Shown: positions 1-8,011 of the stretch, in pieces
Position numbering within the stretch: position 1 is the first letter of the stretch
Layout of the letters: each line of letters opens with the position of its first letter
Assembly: GCA_020832185.1 (NCBI GenBank)
Contig: JAFIFE010000025.1
Location: forward strand, 1 to 64,000
DNA length: 64,000 bases
Direction: 5' to 3'
From: Alkalibacterium sp.
GTDB taxonomy: Bacteria; Bacillota; Bacilli; Lactobacillales; Carnobacteriaceae_A
Position numbers and translations under genes: made by a program
The notes under the pieces: generated by a model
What the model was told of the DNA's origin: nothing
Database searches by the model: none
The model's input: only the letters and a program-made list of their open reading frames with translations

Positions 1-405
1 TTCTAATACTTCGATTTGGTCTACTAAATTTCTATAAGCCCCATATCTTTATACAATCCTTAAATGACTCATCCATAATAGGTATACCCGTTTGATGATT
101 TTAGAAAGACGAAGTTTTTCATAGATTATTGGGAGTTACCTTTTAATCGGACCACCCTGTTGATGATCCAATCAAAATATGTATCCCGTGTATTTAAAAG
201 CACACCACAAGGAGGGAGAATTTATTTAAGTGGTCATTTTGTGATTTTATTCACAAGTTATGACAGACTGATGCCTTTCTTTACACCCCTAGTCTACAAT
301 GTTTATGCTGTTTAGTCAAAAGAAACAACGCTCTGTTTTGTCAGTTATCCCCAGATGTTATCGGGTAAAAAATACTCATTTCCAACTTATCCACATGTGT
401 AAAAC
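1..405. other. Left-edge stretch without a supportable gene
   Basis: No open reading frame here has a ribosome binding site or family resemblance. A short minus-strand reading near positions 45-110 gives about 22 residues before a stop and could be the tail of a decayed gene, but I cannot assign it. A DnaA-box-like 9-mer near 388 is isolated and I do not call it an origin. Confidence 0.4.
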
Positions 406-885
406 TTACTTTTCTAATTCATCTATCGATGGTGGTTCGAATAACTTAAACCATTCTTTAAGTTTTTCTGGTGGAATCATAAACGTCTCGTTATCCTTCT
501 GATTGTTTCTGATTCGCAGGCGGTCAATCAACTCTTCTTCTGACCCTTCACAATAGTGTAGTTTAAAATGGGCTCCTAATGAGCCAGCCCTTGAACGAAA
601 CACCTCCCGCTCACGTCTAGTCCAGCATCCAAAGTCCAAAATGACATCTGTTCCTAACACGAGAACCCTAGCAGCAACATCCCACATTAGAGACTCAACA
701 GCCTCATGTCTGGCATTGTGCACAGCTTCCTCTGCTTCTGACATCCCAAACCCAAATCTGTGACCCAGGCGTATATGCCAGTCATCTGGCGTGAGGCGCA
801 GAGCCTGGTACTCAGTTTCTAACTGTTTAGCTAAAGTCGTCTTTCCACTGCAGGGAAGGCCGACCATTAAATGAAGAGTTGCCAT
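406..885 (-). CDS. P-loop AAA-type ATP-binding protein / small kinase
   Basis: The protein is about 159 residues. Near its N-terminus it carries a Walker A motif (GLPCSGKTT), followed by a DDWHIRLGH segment typical of zeta-toxin-like or Zn-independent small-molecule kinases of the AAA_33 group. The chosen start is the internal ATG at 885, which has an AAGGTGG ribosome binding site 7 bases upstream; the in-frame ATG 16 codons earlier has none. The family phosphorylates small substrates or RNA ends, but the substrate cannot be read from sequence. No signal peptide or membrane segment is visible. It stands alone, about 100 bp after the end of the next gene, with no obvious pathway partner. Confidence 0.75.
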   Translation of the reverse strand: MATLHLMVGLPCSGKTTLAKQLETEYQALRLTPDDWHIRLGHRFGFGMSEAEEAVHNARHEAVESLMWDVAARVLVLGTDVILDFGCWTRREREVFRSRAGSLGAHFKLHYCEGSEEELIDRLRIRNNQKDNETFMIPPEKLKEWFKLFEPPSIDELEK

Positions 886-991
886 TTCGATTCCCACCTT
901 AAAATGATTATTGACTGATTCTGTATCAGGCATATGCTTCCAGACAATTAACAGCGCATATGCTTATACATTTTATATGAGTAAGATAAAG

Positions 992-1903
992 TTACTCAGG
1001 GCTTAAAAGAGATTGAGCAATTTGATTAGTCTCCTCATCTGCACATAATTCAAGACTGATTTTCCATAATTTATCTAAAGCGTCTGGATTCAGTACTGTC
1101 ATATCTTCTTTCATTTCCTTCCATTCATTATTCTTAAAAGTAATCAGTTTGCCAGATTTTTTAAGGCTATCTTTTTGATCTTCAACAAACAGAGGGAACA
1201 TTATTTTTCCACATTCTTCTATTGTAATGAATCGCCCAAATGCCTTCATCGTTGTTGCAATTATTCTCATAGGTGCTGGAATAATGTTCACTTGATTTGT
1301 CCATACCGTTTTAGGAATCTGAAACCCAATAAAAGAAAGACAATAATTCTTTTTATTTTTATACAACTCATCCAGCTTTATGAGAAATAGCCTCTTCGCA
1401 GCCATTGCCTGTTTTATACCCGCCTCATATCCCCAATCATTTTCCATCTGAAGATCATCCCAATTTATTTTTCCACCTTCTGTCACGTTAAAAATGACTC
1501 TCCCACCAGTTGGGGACTTTTCCAACAAGCTTAGTAAATTTAAAGTCAGCATAAAATGAGACAAATAATTGACTTGGAAATGCGGATCCATCCCGTCTTC
1601 AGTTTCAACTCTTTCAGCAGCGTAACCTAAACCCGCGTTAATGAATAACCCATCGAGATAAGTGTGTTTGCTGTGAATGTCATTAATTGCATTTTTAACA
1701 TCACTTAATTTTGTAAGGTCACATATAACGAGAGACACTTTTTCATTAAGTGTTTTTACTTTAATTTCCTCTCTGACTTTTTCCCCAAGCTGTTTTGATC
1801 TGCACAGAATGATTATTTCATGGGACTGGTTATCAGCACCTGCCAATACTTCTGCAACCCCTTTTCCCATGCCATTTGTCCCACCTGTAACTAGTATTTT
1901 CAT
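992..1903 (-). CDS. Short-chain dehydrogenase/reductase family protein
   Basis: A Rossmann NAD(P)-binding protein of about 303 residues. The N-terminal glycine-rich motif (GGTNGMGKG) begins within the first ten residues and an NAG motif (FINAGLG) follows at the usual spacing. The start at 1903 has a GGAG ribosome binding site 9 bases upstream; the longer 336-residue version adds 33 residues before the Rossmann fold and is unlikely. The canonical YxxxK catalytic motif is not obvious: the region after the NAG motif reads NVTEGGKINWDD where S...YxxxK is expected. The protein may therefore be a retinol-dehydrogenase-like divergent SDR or an inactive relative. Substrate unknown. It is monocistronic. 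Confidence 0.7.
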   Translation of the reverse strand: MKILVTGGTNGMGKGVAEVLAGADNQSHEIIILCRSKQLGEKVREEIKVKTLNEKVSLVICDLTKLSDVKNAINDIHSKHTYLDGLFINAGLGYAAERVETEDGMDPHFQVNYLSHFMLTLNLLSLLEKSPTGGRVIFNVTEGGKINWDDLQMENDWGYEAGIKQAMAAKRLFLIKLDELYKNKKNYCLSFIGFQIPKTVWTNQVNIIPAPMRIIATTMKAFGRFITIEECGKIMFPLFVEDQKDSLKKSGKLITFKNNEWKEMKEDMTVLNPDALDKLWKISLELCADEETNQIAQSLLSPE

Positions 1904-2123
1904 CGCTCTCTTCTCCTTTTTTAACGAGATAGTTGATAGGCTATACCTTCCTTTTGATTCCTCTGAAAGAAACACCATGGGTAATTGGGGTTCTTGCTTC
2001 ATTAATATGGCTGTTTATAAGCCGTCCTCCTTATCTTGATTATACTGAAATTACATTCGTTGTTTAATCATACGACTCGTCATAAAAACCCGTAACTAGC
2101 ATCACCAACTCTAGAAGAACAAA

Positions 2124-2161
2124 TAAGAGGATGCCCATCTAAATAGATGAACATCCCCTTA
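2124..2161 (-). terminator. Rho-independent terminator after the aldo/keto reductase
   Basis: An inverted repeat with a 4-base loop lies about 100 bases beyond the minus-strand stop at 2263. Both arms contain GGATG/CATCC and a T-rich stretch follows on the minus strand. Confidence 0.65.
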
Positions 2162-2262
2162 GTCGCTTGTCAGTTTCCTTTAACTACCTCGAGTCCTTTA
2201 CATCTCCTGTAATTGACCCTGTTCGATTACTGCAAGAGATAAACGAGCCATTTCAAGCGTTT

Positions 2263-3246
2263 TTACCACGCGTAGGCTTCTGGTGCGCGCCCACCCGGTC
2301 CAGGGAAAATGTCATCTAGTTTTTGCATCACATCTTCTGACAAATCGATTTCGACCGCTTTAAGAGCCTGCTCCAGCTGATCCATTGTCCGCGGACCAAT
2401 TATAGGAGCGGTCACGACAGGATTAGCCAACAGCCATGCCAACGCTACATTAGGTTCCGTTTCACCAAGGTCTTTGCATAACTTAGAATAAGCTTCCAAC
2501 TGACTGCGTTCTTCATCTGAAAGCTCAGCTGCGCGCTGCTCACTTCTTGAACCGGGTTCCGGGTCGAGCATTTTGCCACTGAGCATACCCCCGCCTAGTG
2601 GACTCCATGGAATCACACCAATGCCCAGATCTTTTGAAGCAGGAAGCACCTCCAGTTCCGGCAGTCTGCACAATAAATTGTATTTATGCTGTTCGGATAC
2701 CAGTCCAAGGAAATGGCGCTTCTCGGCTGCAGCTTGAGCAAGAGCAAGATGATACCCTGCAAAATTACTTGAACCGATATAGTACGTTTTCCCTTGATCA
2801 ACTAACGACTCAAAGACACCCCAAATTTCTTCCCAAGGTGCATGGCGTTCAATATGGTGCATCTGATACAGTTCAACGTGATCCGTTTGGAGACGTTTCA
2901 AAGAGTCTTCCAGATGTCTGCGAATTTTATAAGCAGAAAGCCCCCGATTCTGATTGGGTCCATCGGTTTCATCTTCCATCCCGCCATATACTTTAGTGGC
3001 CAACACAACTTTTTCTCTTCGCCCGCCACCTTGTGCAAACCAGCGCCCAATGATTTCTTCTGTTCGTCCTCTTTGCCCCTTGCCGCCGTATACATTCGCT
3101 GTGTCAAAAAAGTTGATTCCAGCATCCAGCGCTCTGTCCATTATGGCAAAGGCCTCTTCTTCACTAGTATATGACCCGAAATTCATCGTTCCTAAGCAAA
3201 GCCGACTGACTTTCAGCCCAGTTCGCCCTAAATAAGTATAGTCCAT
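2263..3246 (-). CDS. Aldo/keto reductase
   Basis: A 327-residue TIM-barrel oxidoreductase of the YghZ/voltage-channel-beta-like group. The catalytic tetrad is visible: Asp and Tyr in FFDTANVYGG, Lys in LATKVYGG, and His in YQMHHIE. The NADPH-binding segment near the C-terminus (APIIGPRTMDQLEQ) is also typical. The family reduces aldehydes and ketones with NADPH; the physiological substrate is unknown. The protein is soluble and cytoplasmic with no signal peptide. A purine-rich ribosome binding site (GAGGAAATGG) precedes the ATG at 3246. It is monocistronic, with the terminator at 2124-2161 downstream. Confidence 0.9.
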   Translation of the reverse strand: MDYTYLGRTGLKVSRLCLGTMNFGSYTSEEEAFAIMDRALDAGINFFDTANVYGGKGQRGRTEEIIGRWFAQGGGRREKVVLATKVYGGMEDETDGPNQNRGLSAYKIRRHLEDSLKRLQTDHVELYQMHHIERHAPWEEIWGVFESLVDQGKTYYIGSSNFAGYHLALAQAAAEKRHFLGLVSEQHKYNLLCRLPELEVLPASKDLGIGVIPWSPLGGGMLSGKMLDPEPGSRSEQRAAELSDEERSQLEAYSKLCKDLGETEPNVALAWLLANPVVTAPIIGPRTMDQLEQALKAVEIDLSEDVMQKLDDIFPGPGGRAPEAYAW

Positions 3247-3476
3247 TTTTCCATTTCCTCCTCGTGTCGTTTAATTACACTTTTAAAATTGACTGATTGT
3301 TGGTAAGCAAAACACCCTAGCCATTAAATCGTATCACTAGTCATTTTATATCACAACAATAGTGTATCCGTTACCATTTTTATCTTTGAACATAACTTGC
3401 GGAAGATTATGTGCTCCGTAGCCCTCAACAAATAGAGTCACCCACTTTTTCTTCAAATACGACAAAGGTGTCTAGC

Positions 3477-3977
3477 TCACTCTACATCTAAATCAAATTC
3501 AACTGAAATCTCATACCCGTCTATAGCGTTCACATCCCCTATAGAAAATTCTTTTCTCAGACGATAGCGGCCTGACTCATATTCTGGCATACTGCCGTCT
3601 TCACCGTCTCCCTCAGGAAGAAGCAGCATGTTGAAAGCATGCTCATCGCCCGGTTCAACCATTACCATATCATCAGTAAAGGCCACTGGGATATCTATCG
3701 GTGTCCAGCTATCCTCATTATTAGAGTATTCCACATGATAGTATCTCCCCATACTTAAGGTTTGATCCGTATCATTTTCCAGAGTGACCCCAATTGAATC
3801 ACCTTCTGTCAGAGTGGCTTCTTCTTCAGTAAATGACATTCGAACCTCTCCGGAGCCCTCTATGCTCACTGTCTCTAACTCACCAGTCTGTACTCTCAAT
3901 CCCTCTTCCTCTTCTCCTTGTGTGCCGCATGCTGCTAAAGATAAAGCTGCAACGCCCAACAGTATGACTTTTTTCAT
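3477..3977 (-). CDS. Ig-like-fold lipoprotein
   Basis: About 166 residues with a lipoprotein signal peptide: KK, then a hydrophobic core ending in the lipobox LAAC, giving a lipid-modified Cys at about residue 17. The mature part is acidic (EEEEGL near the N-terminus) and consists of one beta-rich domain resembling bacterial Ig-like Big_14 domains, with a VTLENDT segment and a conserved pattern ending YRLRKEFSI. The start at 3977 has a GGAGG site 6 bases upstream; the in-frame ATG 12 codons earlier does not. It would be anchored on the outer face of the membrane. Function unknown; the family is often found in bacilli as a stand-alone gene, as here. Confidence 0.75.
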   Translation of the reverse strand: MKKVILLGVAALSLAACGTQGEEEEGLRVQTGELETVSIEGSGEVRMSFTEEEATLTEGDSIGVTLENDTDQTLSMGRYYHVEYSNNEDSWTPIDIPVAFTDDMVMVEPGDEHAFNMLLLPEGDGEDGSMPEYESGRYRLRKEFSIGDVNAIDGYEISVEFDLDVE

Positions 3978-4353
3978 TTGTATCCCTCCTATACTACGCC
4001 CTAGCACGCTCACCTCTGACTAAAGGTCATCTCTATTTTTCTTTTCGTTAACCTGGACGCATTTCCTCGTTTGTTCACTGATTTTTTTTAGAACTGTAAA
4101 GTCGAGCCCTTATATCATGCTACTGTTTACACTTGACTGAAGAACTGATTGTAGCGCTTCATGGCAAATTAATCCTATCACTAACCCTGATGATCCTCAA
4201 CACATATGTATCCCTTATCATTTTTGGGAATCATCTAATAATAATCAATGTATGTTTAGATACGTGCACAGATTAGATCATACTTTACTGGCCAGATGAG
4301 TCTTGCTTATGAGAGCAAGAGCGATCGCTTGTCCTTTTTTAAACATTTACTCA

Positions 4354-4386
4354 CAAAAAAAGACCCGCACAAGTTATGTGCAGATC
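4354..4386 (-). terminator. Rho-independent terminator after tRNA-Val
   Basis: On the minus strand a 10-base-pair stem (with G-U pairs) closes a short loop and is followed by a run of seven or more T. It lies about 20 bases beyond the tRNA 3' end. Confidence 0.85.
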
Positions 4387-4405
4387 ATCCGTTACAAAGC
4401 TTCTA

Positions 4406-4478
4406 TGGTCCCTACTGGGCTCGAACCAGCGACCCCTACCTTGTCGAGGTAGTGCTCTCCCAACTGAGCTAAGGAACC
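4406..4478 (-). tRNA. tRNA-Val (anticodon GAC), with C33 and no encoded CCA
   Basis: A full cloverleaf folds by eye. The acceptor stem GGTTCCT pairs with AGGGACC, the D arm is GCTC/GAGC, the anticodon stem is CTACC/GGTAG, and the T arm is CTGG/CCAG with loop TTCGAGC. The seven-base anticodon loop is TCGACAA, so the anticodon is GAC (valine). Two things are unusual. Position 33, almost always U, is C. The acceptor end continues as A-TAG instead of A-CCA, so the CCA tail would have to be added by the CCA-adding enzyme. It stands alone with its own terminator. Confidence 0.9.
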
Positions 4479-4618
4479 TTAATGGGTTATTCCTTTATGA
4501 GTATACAAGATTTCGGTGAGATTGTAAACCTTTTTTCAAAGTGGAAACAGTCCTTGCTTTTCTTTTCTCACAAAATCGGTCATAATGGATAAGAGAGAAT
4601 TCGGGAAGGATCGATACG

Positions 4619-5911
4619 ATGGATACGAGCAAGCTAACTAAATTTTATAAAAAAGACCACCAGGAAAAAATTACCGCTTTACATGCCGCCGGTGTTATTT
4701 CTGAGGAAGAGACCTCAAATTTGCTGAGTGGATCTCTTGATCTGGATTCTGAAACGGGCGACAATATGATCGAAAATTACCTGGGTAACTACTCCCTTCC
4801 TTTTGGGGTGGCGATGAACTTTGTCATCGATGGAAAAGAAAGAGTGATTCCCATGGCTATTGAAGAGCCCTCAGTAATAGCAGCAGCAAGTTTCGCAGCA
4901 AAGCTGATTGGATCATCAGGCGGGTTTACCACTGACATTCCTAAGCGCCAGATGATTGGTCAGATCACACTGAAAGACGTGTCTGACAAACTGACTGCAA
5001 GAGAAACTATTTTAAGAGCCAAACAACCGATTCTGGATCGTGCCAATGAAGCACATCCCTCTATCGTCAAAAGAGGCGGAGGTGCGAAAGACCTGGAAGT
5101 CCGATTACTGGGCGAACTCGATAATCCCAGCCTTCCATCCTTCTTATCTGTCCACCTTCACGTAGATACAAAAGAGGCCATGGGCGCAAACATCATCAAT
5201 ACAATGATGGAAGGCATCGCGCCTTATATTGAAGAACTGACCGGTGGAACAGCTTTGCTTCGTATCTTGTCGAATTACGCGACTGAAAGTATAGCGACTG
5301 CCACATGTGTAATTGCATCTCACAAACTGAAAACGGGACATTTCTCCGGTGAAGAGGTGAGAGACCGGATCATCGAAGCCACTCAGGTTGCGACGATTGA
5401 TCCTTACCGTGCGGTTACTCACAATAAAGGCATCATGAACGGTGTGGACGCGGTCGTTGCGGCAACTGGAAACGACTGGCGTGCAGTGGAAGCCAGCTCG
5501 CATGCATACGCCAGCAGAACTGGACAGTACCGCTCCTTGACCACGTGGGATAAAAACGAGAATGGTGACTTAGTGGGGTCATTGACTTTGCCGCTTCCAA
5601 TTGGAACCGTAGGCGGCGCTATTTCTATACACCCTGGTGCCAAACTCGCGCATTCTATTTTAGAAAAGCCTTCAGCTAAAGAACTGGAAAGTATCCTAGT
5701 ATCCGTCGGACTGGCTCAGAACTTTGCGGCTGTCAGAGCCTTAGTGACAGAAGGTATTCAAAAAGGACATATGGGACTTCATGCCCGCTCACTAGCCATC
5801 AGCGCAGGAGCGAAAGGCAAACAGGTCCAGCAGGTCGCTGATTTACTGAAAGAAGCGCCACACATGAACCTGGCTGCTGCTAAGGATATTCTGGAAAACC
5901 TATCATTATAG
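4619..5911 (+). CDS. mvaA: Hydroxymethylglutaryl-CoA reductase, class II
   Basis: A 430-residue protein of class II HMG-CoA reductase length. It interconverts HMG-CoA and mevalonate with NAD(P)H in the mevalonate pathway to isopentenyl diphosphate, which Lactobacillales use in place of the MEP pathway. Visible hallmarks are the substrate-binding ENYLGNYSLP segment, catalytic Glu in EEPSVIAAAS, catalytic Lys in NKGIMNGVDAVV, Asp in TGNDWRA, and the C-terminal catalytic His in GHMGLHAR. An AAGGA site lies 8 bases before the ATG. It is monocistronic with a strong terminator; the usual partner mvaS is not adjacent in this window. Confidence 0.95.
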   Translation: MDTSKLTKFYKKDHQEKITALHAAGVISEEETSNLLSGSLDLDSETGDNMIENYLGNYSLPFGVAMNFVIDGKERVIPMAIEEPSVIAAASFAAKLIGSSGGFTTDIPKRQMIGQITLKDVSDKLTARETILRAKQPILDRANEAHPSIVKRGGGAKDLEVRLLGELDNPSLPSFLSVHLHVDTKEAMGANIINTMMEGIAPYIEELTGGTALLRILSNYATESIATATCVIASHKLKTGHFSGEEVRDRIIEATQVATIDPYRAVTHNKGIMNGVDAVVAATGNDWRAVEASSHAYASRTGQYRSLTTWDKNENGDLVGSLTLPLPIGTVGGAISIHPGAKLAHSILEKPSAKELESILVSVGLAQNFAAVRALVTEGIQKGHMGLHARSLAISAGAKGKQVQQVADLLKEAPHMNLAAAKDILENLSL

Positions 5912-5927
5912 AGTAAAAATTTAGCAT

Positions 5928-5980
5928 AAAGTGGCCCCCTGATATTAGAATGAAGAATCTAATGTCTGGGGGTCACTTTA
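5928..5980. terminator. Bidirectional terminator between mvaA and the GH5 gene
   Basis: A long inverted repeat with a TAAAGTG...CACTTTA base and CCCC/GGGG core lies 16 bases after the mvaA stop and about 47 bases beyond the stop of the converging GH5 gene. T runs at either side suit both directions. Confidence 0.8.
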
Positions 5981-6026
5981 CTATATCCATTGTTACATGT
6001 TGTCTTATGTTACATCATTGTTTTTA

Positions 6027-7919
6027 TTATCTAGGGGAATTCCCTCTTTCCTTGTTCCTACCAGGTGCATAGTCTTTAGCATTCCCATCTTGCTGTCCAG
6101 GTGCATAGTTTCTGGCATGACCTTCTTGTCTACCGGGTGCATGATCTCTAGGATGTGTCTCTGCTGGTTCTTCCTCATCCGGAGCCGAGTCATCCACTTC
6201 TTTAATCATCTGACCGCTGATTGATCCATTTTCAACTATTAATTCATAACCTATTACATCACTATTATAAAAAGTAAAGGTGAGCTGATAAATTCCATCA
6301 GTTAGAAGAGATGTATAGGTAGGATGCATTTGAATACTACTTTCCTCATAATTAGGAGTAAACTCGGATCCATGTTCAAGGAAATTCCACCAGCTGTTTC
6401 TCGAAACGATTTGACCTTCTTCATTTCTTGATACTACTTTTTCTAAATGATGACCATTGAATCCTGTTGGGATATCAAGCCTTTCTCCAGTGGTTCCGGC
6501 TGATACTTCGATTACAGGATCTTCTGTGTAAATCAGATAATGATACCAGTCTGCACCGCTGTCGAATTGAATGCGTAAGGTTATTTCTAATTCTGTTGTT
6601 CCATTAGTCTGGTTGTATAACTTTGAAAGGTAAGCAGGTGTTAAATGAATCATTTCTGACTCATATACGAAATCAGTTCCTTCTACCAATGCTTTTCCAT
6701 CTTGACTTAAGTGCACGAACTGATTTCCATTCAGTGTTAATGGAATGGATATCCCTTCTGATGGAACAGGATCGCTTAAATATTCTGTGTTTAACCCTGT
6801 CGAGTAAGACGAACGCTCATTCATTGAAGCCTCGATCATTGCACCAAAAATAGGATCATTCCACTCGTAGGTTTGTCTATTCAAATGTTGCCCATTATCC
6901 CATAGCATCAAGCTGACCCCATTTCCCTCAGCATGATAATTAATTGCCTCTACGAATTTGAGTGTTTCGCCTAATTGATTGACTGATTCGGATTTATCGT
7001 ATCCCAGCAATCCATATTCACCAATGACCACACCGATTCCCTTATCAGTAAAGGTATTGACTACACGGTCCATCATATTGATTAAACTTGTACGAGGGGT
7101 TGCGTCATCCCACAAAACACCATCAAAACGAGTTTTCCCAAGATTAGCGCTGTAGACCCATTCACTATAGTAGTGAATAGTTGCAATTAAGTTGTCATCA
7201 TCAAATCCGTTTATTTCTTCATAAAGAGCGTCCAGCCTAACTTGAGAAGCGTCTGTTAATAGTGTAGGCAGAACTAGCATTCTCTCAGTATTATTCCCTC
7301 CGGAGCTTCTAACAATTGAATAAAACGTATCATTCAAGGTTTCCAGGTAAGCAAGTCCATTTTCTTCTGAAGAGCTGAACTGCGGCTCATTAATTGATTC
7401 GAACATGACTCTTTCGTCATATTTTTCAAAACGTTCCACTAGTTGTTCCCAAATACGAACGAACTTAACGTGTTCTTCTGCAGAGGTGTCTCCTTCCCAA
7501 TCACGTAACCAAATCCAGGAATCATGATGAACATTAATCATGACATAGAAATCTTCTTCTAATGACCATTGAACAGTCTGTTCATAACGGTCCAGGAAAT
7601 CTTCGTCAATAGTGTAGTTATCTTCCGGTCCACTTATTCTAGTATGCGCAGTAAATGGAAGACGTATGCTGTCAAACCCTTTTGCCTTTACAGTTTGAAT
7701 TAATTCTCTTGTTACTCTCGGATTATTCCAGGCTGTTTCATCTGACTCTTGTGCATTGGCATCAAATCCATCAAATGTATTACCTAAATTCCATCCACTA
7801 CCCATCGCTTCGACATAGTCTTGGGATGGCGAATTTTCTTCAGCCATAGCTTCATACCCTTGCATTGAAGATACGCTATAGAGTAAAGCTGCAGCAAGTC
7901 CCAACCAAACCTTTTTCAT
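6027..7919 (-). CDS. Secreted GH5 endo-beta-1,4-glucanase (xyloglucanase type) with CBM_X2, CBM46 and basic repeat tail
   Basis: A 630-residue exported enzyme. Residues 1-26 are a signal peptide (cleavage likely after AMA). The GH5 catalytic domain spans about 35-385 with the GWNLGNTFD start typical of subfamily 4, acid/base Glu178 in SINEPQ and nucleophile Glu301 in IGEYG. A CBM_X2 Ig-like domain follows (about 392-470), then a CBM46-like beta domain (about 475-570). This order matches the tri-modular Bacillus Cel5B enzymes active on xyloglucan and beta-glucan. After an acidic linker (DDSAPDEEE) the C-terminus has three 12-residue repeats rich in His, Arg and APG (589-624). It is the only secreted enzyme of the locus and would supply oligosaccharides to the neighbouring importer. 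A GAGGAGG site precedes the ATG. Confidence 0.9.
   Translation of the reverse strand: MKKVWLGLAAALLYSVSSMQGYEAMAEENSPSQDYVEAMGSGWNLGNTFDGFDANAQESDETAWNNPRVTRELIQTVKAKGFDSIRLPFTAHTRISGPEDNYTIDEDFLDRYEQTVQWSLEEDFYVMINVHHDSWIWLRDWEGDTSAEEHVKFVRIWEQLVERFEKYDERVMFESINEPQFSSSEENGLAYLETLNDTFYSIVRSSGGNNTERMLVLPTLLTDASQVRLDALYEEINGFDDDNLIATIHYYSEWVYSANLGKTRFDGVLWDDATPRTSLINMMDRVVNTFTDKGIGVVIGEYGLLGYDKSESVNQLGETLKFVEAINYHAEGNGVSLMLWDNGQHLNRQTYEWNDPIFGAMIEASMNERSSYSTGLNTEYLSDPVPSEGISIPLTLNGNQFVHLSQDGKALVEGTDFVYESEMIHLTPAYLSKLYNQTNGTTELEITLRIQFDSGADWYHYLIYTEDPVIEVSAGTTGERLDIPTGFNGHHLEKVVSRNEEGQIVSRNSWWNFLEHGSEFTPNYEESSIQMHPTYTSLLTDGIYQLTFTFYNSDVIGYELIVENGSISGQMIKEVDDSAPDEEEPAETHPRDHAPGRQEGHARNYAPGQQDGNAKDYAPGRNKERGNSPR
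6048..6155 (-). repeat. Three 36-bp coding repeats in the GH5 C-terminal tail
   Basis: Three consecutive 12-codon units encode HPRDHAPGRQEG, HARNYAPGQQDG and NAKDYAPGRNKE. The DNA copies have diverged at many third and some first codon positions, so this is not a recent slippage event. The tail has net positive charge just after an acidic linker, and may hold the enzyme at the anionic cell wall (inference). Confidence 0.8.
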
Positions 7920-7969
7920 CAGTGTATGTCCTCCTCGTAGTCTACATCTATTTCGCTAAATACTGATCA

Positions 7970-7987
7970 TTAAAACTTGATGCTCAT
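7970..7987 (-). other. Five-codon ORF (MSIKF) with strong Shine-Dalgarno between GH42 and GH5
   Basis: Just after the GH42 stop, the minus strand has an AAGGGAGGTGA sequence directly before ATG AGC ATC AAG TTT TAA. The spacing (about 4 bases from GGAGG to ATG) is short. It could be a minimal coupling ORF, a remnant of a deleted gene start, or chance. The GH5 gene has its own GAGGAGG site 50 bases further on. Confidence 0.3.
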
Positions 7988-8011
7988 TTCACCTCCCTTC
8001 GACGGTTCAAC

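Noticed and set aside
1-200. Possible end of a transposase or insertion sequence
   Set aside because: Only a short degenerate reading with stops; no terminal inverted repeats or target duplication visible, and I could not match it to a named family.
380-400. TTATCCACA-like DnaA box
   Set aside because: Single copy with no cluster, no dnaA/dnaN nearby and no AT-rich unwinding element linked to it.
2598-2996. 132-residue plus-strand reading inside the aldo/keto reductase gene
   Set aside because: It lies opposite a well-supported conserved gene, has no ribosome binding site and no recognisable motif; an antisense shadow.
6048-6155. CRISPR-like spaced repeats
   Set aside because: The 36-bp units are contiguous, diverged and in frame with the GH5 gene; no spacers and no cas genes.
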